Source of the DNA: Halodurantibacterium flavum
Lineage (GTDB): Bacteria > Pseudomonadota > Alphaproteobacteria > Rhodobacterales > Rhodobacteraceae
Assembly: GCF_042681825.1 (NCBI RefSeq)
Contig: NZ_JBHUGH010000005.1
Coordinates: 186,001 to 250,000, forward strand
Length of the DNA stretch: 64,000 nucleotides
Direction of reading: 5' to 3'
A program made the position numbers and the translations under genes. Below the pieces are notes generated by a model that did not search any database, was not told the origin of the DNA, and worked only from the letters and a program-made list of their open reading frames with translations. Each line of letters starts with the position of its first letter. Position 1 is the stretch's first letter. This document shows positions 63,617-64,000 of the stretch, piece after piece.

Positions 63617-64000
63617 ATGATGCGCTGGAAGACACTGGACGACATGGATTTTGCGGGCAAGACCGCGCTCGTGCGGGTGGATATCAACGTGCCGGTGGCC
63701 GAGGGCCGCGTGACCGACACGACCCGGATCGACAAGATCGTCCCCACCGTCAGCGACATCCTGTCAAAGGGGGGCCGCGTCGTGCTGCTTGCGCATTTCG
63801 GCCGCCCCAAGGGCAAGCGGGTCGAGGATATGAGCCTGCGCATCACCCTGCCCGCGCTCGAATCCGCCCTTGGCCGCAGCGTCACCTTTGGCGAGGATTG
63901 CGTGGGGGAACCGGCGCGGACGGCGGTTGCCACAGGCGATGTGGTTCTGCTGGAGAACACGCGCTTCCATGCTGGTGAGGAAACGAACGATGCGGGCCTT
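63617..64000 (+). CDS. pgk: Phosphoglycerate kinase, N-terminal part
   Basis: The first 128 codons of phosphoglycerate kinase, cut by the window end. Seen are KTALVRVDINVPVAEGRVTD near residue 15, VVLLAHFGRPKGKRVEDMSL near 55 and VVLLENTRFHAGEETND near 112, all substrate-binding parts of the N-terminal domain. The enzyme makes ATP and 3-phosphoglycerate in glycolysis. GAAGGAG lies just before the two adjacent ATG codons at 63617 and 63620. Confidence 0.97.
   Translation, partial: MMRWKTLDDMDFAGKTALVRVDINVPVAEGRVTDTTRIDKIVPTVSDILSKGGRVVLLAHFGRPKGKRVEDMSLRITLPALESALGRSVTFGEDCVGEPARTAVATGDVVLLENTRFHAGEETNDAGL

Overview
The window is GC-rich chromosomal DNA of an alphaproteobacterium, most probably Rhodobacteraceae (Paracoccus/Rhodobacter-like). 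The basis is the protein content (CckA, RecA, AlaRS, aconitase, IMP dehydrogenase, class-specific transporters), a perfect alphaproteobacterial LexA box (GTTC-N7-GTTC) in front of recA, and a perfect CtrA-type site (TTAA-N7-TTAAC). No complete tRNA, rRNA, CRISPR array, transposase or integrase was found.

The left third (about 0.5-22 kb) is accessory. It starts with a persulfide-detoxification locus: a BigR/SqrR-like repressor diverges from two YeeE/YedE permease halves, a Blh persulfide dioxygenase, a rhodanese and a SulP anion permease. Next is a QseBC/PmrAB-like two-component system. It diverges from a DsbD-TlpA-DsbA (ScsB/D/C-like) thiol-redox operon, and the shared promoter holds a perfect CTTAAG-N5-CTTAAG box. 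An L,D-transpeptidase follows. From 11.2 to 13.5 kb lies a phage-derived patch: a MuF-type head protein domain joined to a GH19 lysozyme/chitinase (broken by a one-base frameshift), a secreted small protein overlapping its end, and a lysis-type lipoprotein. From 13.5 to 21.1 kb lies a copper-resistance island: DUF411 protein, CopA ATPase, CopZ, metal-binding periplasmic proteins, CueR, cytochrome c, methyltransferase, membrane DUF305 protein and CsoR. It has three CueR-type promoters with 19-bp spacers and one CsoR-type palindrome. Three degenerate ~60-bp repeats resembling the 3' end of tRNA-Ser lie at 11.2, 13.15 and 21.2 kb and separate these modules. Debris of an HsdM gene and of an SDR gene marks the right edge.

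From 22 kb to the end the content looks like ordinary chromosome. It holds a GntP permease, a beta-hydroxyacid dehydrogenase, a penicillin-acylase-family enzyme, a small stress group (entericidin, ExoD, topoisomerase IB, DUF892), a sodium symporter, an orphan FCSD-like flavoprotein, alaS, recA, a sulfotransferase-like gene, cckA, an RsmB-type methyltransferase, guaB, an agmatinase, a GH13 glucosidase, a very long Na+/H+ antiporter, a DMT exporter with an LpxL-like acyltransferase, a DUF1223 protein, acnA, a complete binding-protein-dependent ABC importer, a second sulfotransferase-like gene, tandem cyclophilins and the start of pgk.

The best candidate for something new is the MuF-GH19 gene with its overlapping secreted partner and upstream CtrA site. 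It could be a decayed phage-borne peptidoglycan-targeting toxin/immunity pair. The two-component-controlled Scs-like operon with its PmrA-type box is the best-defined regulatory unit.
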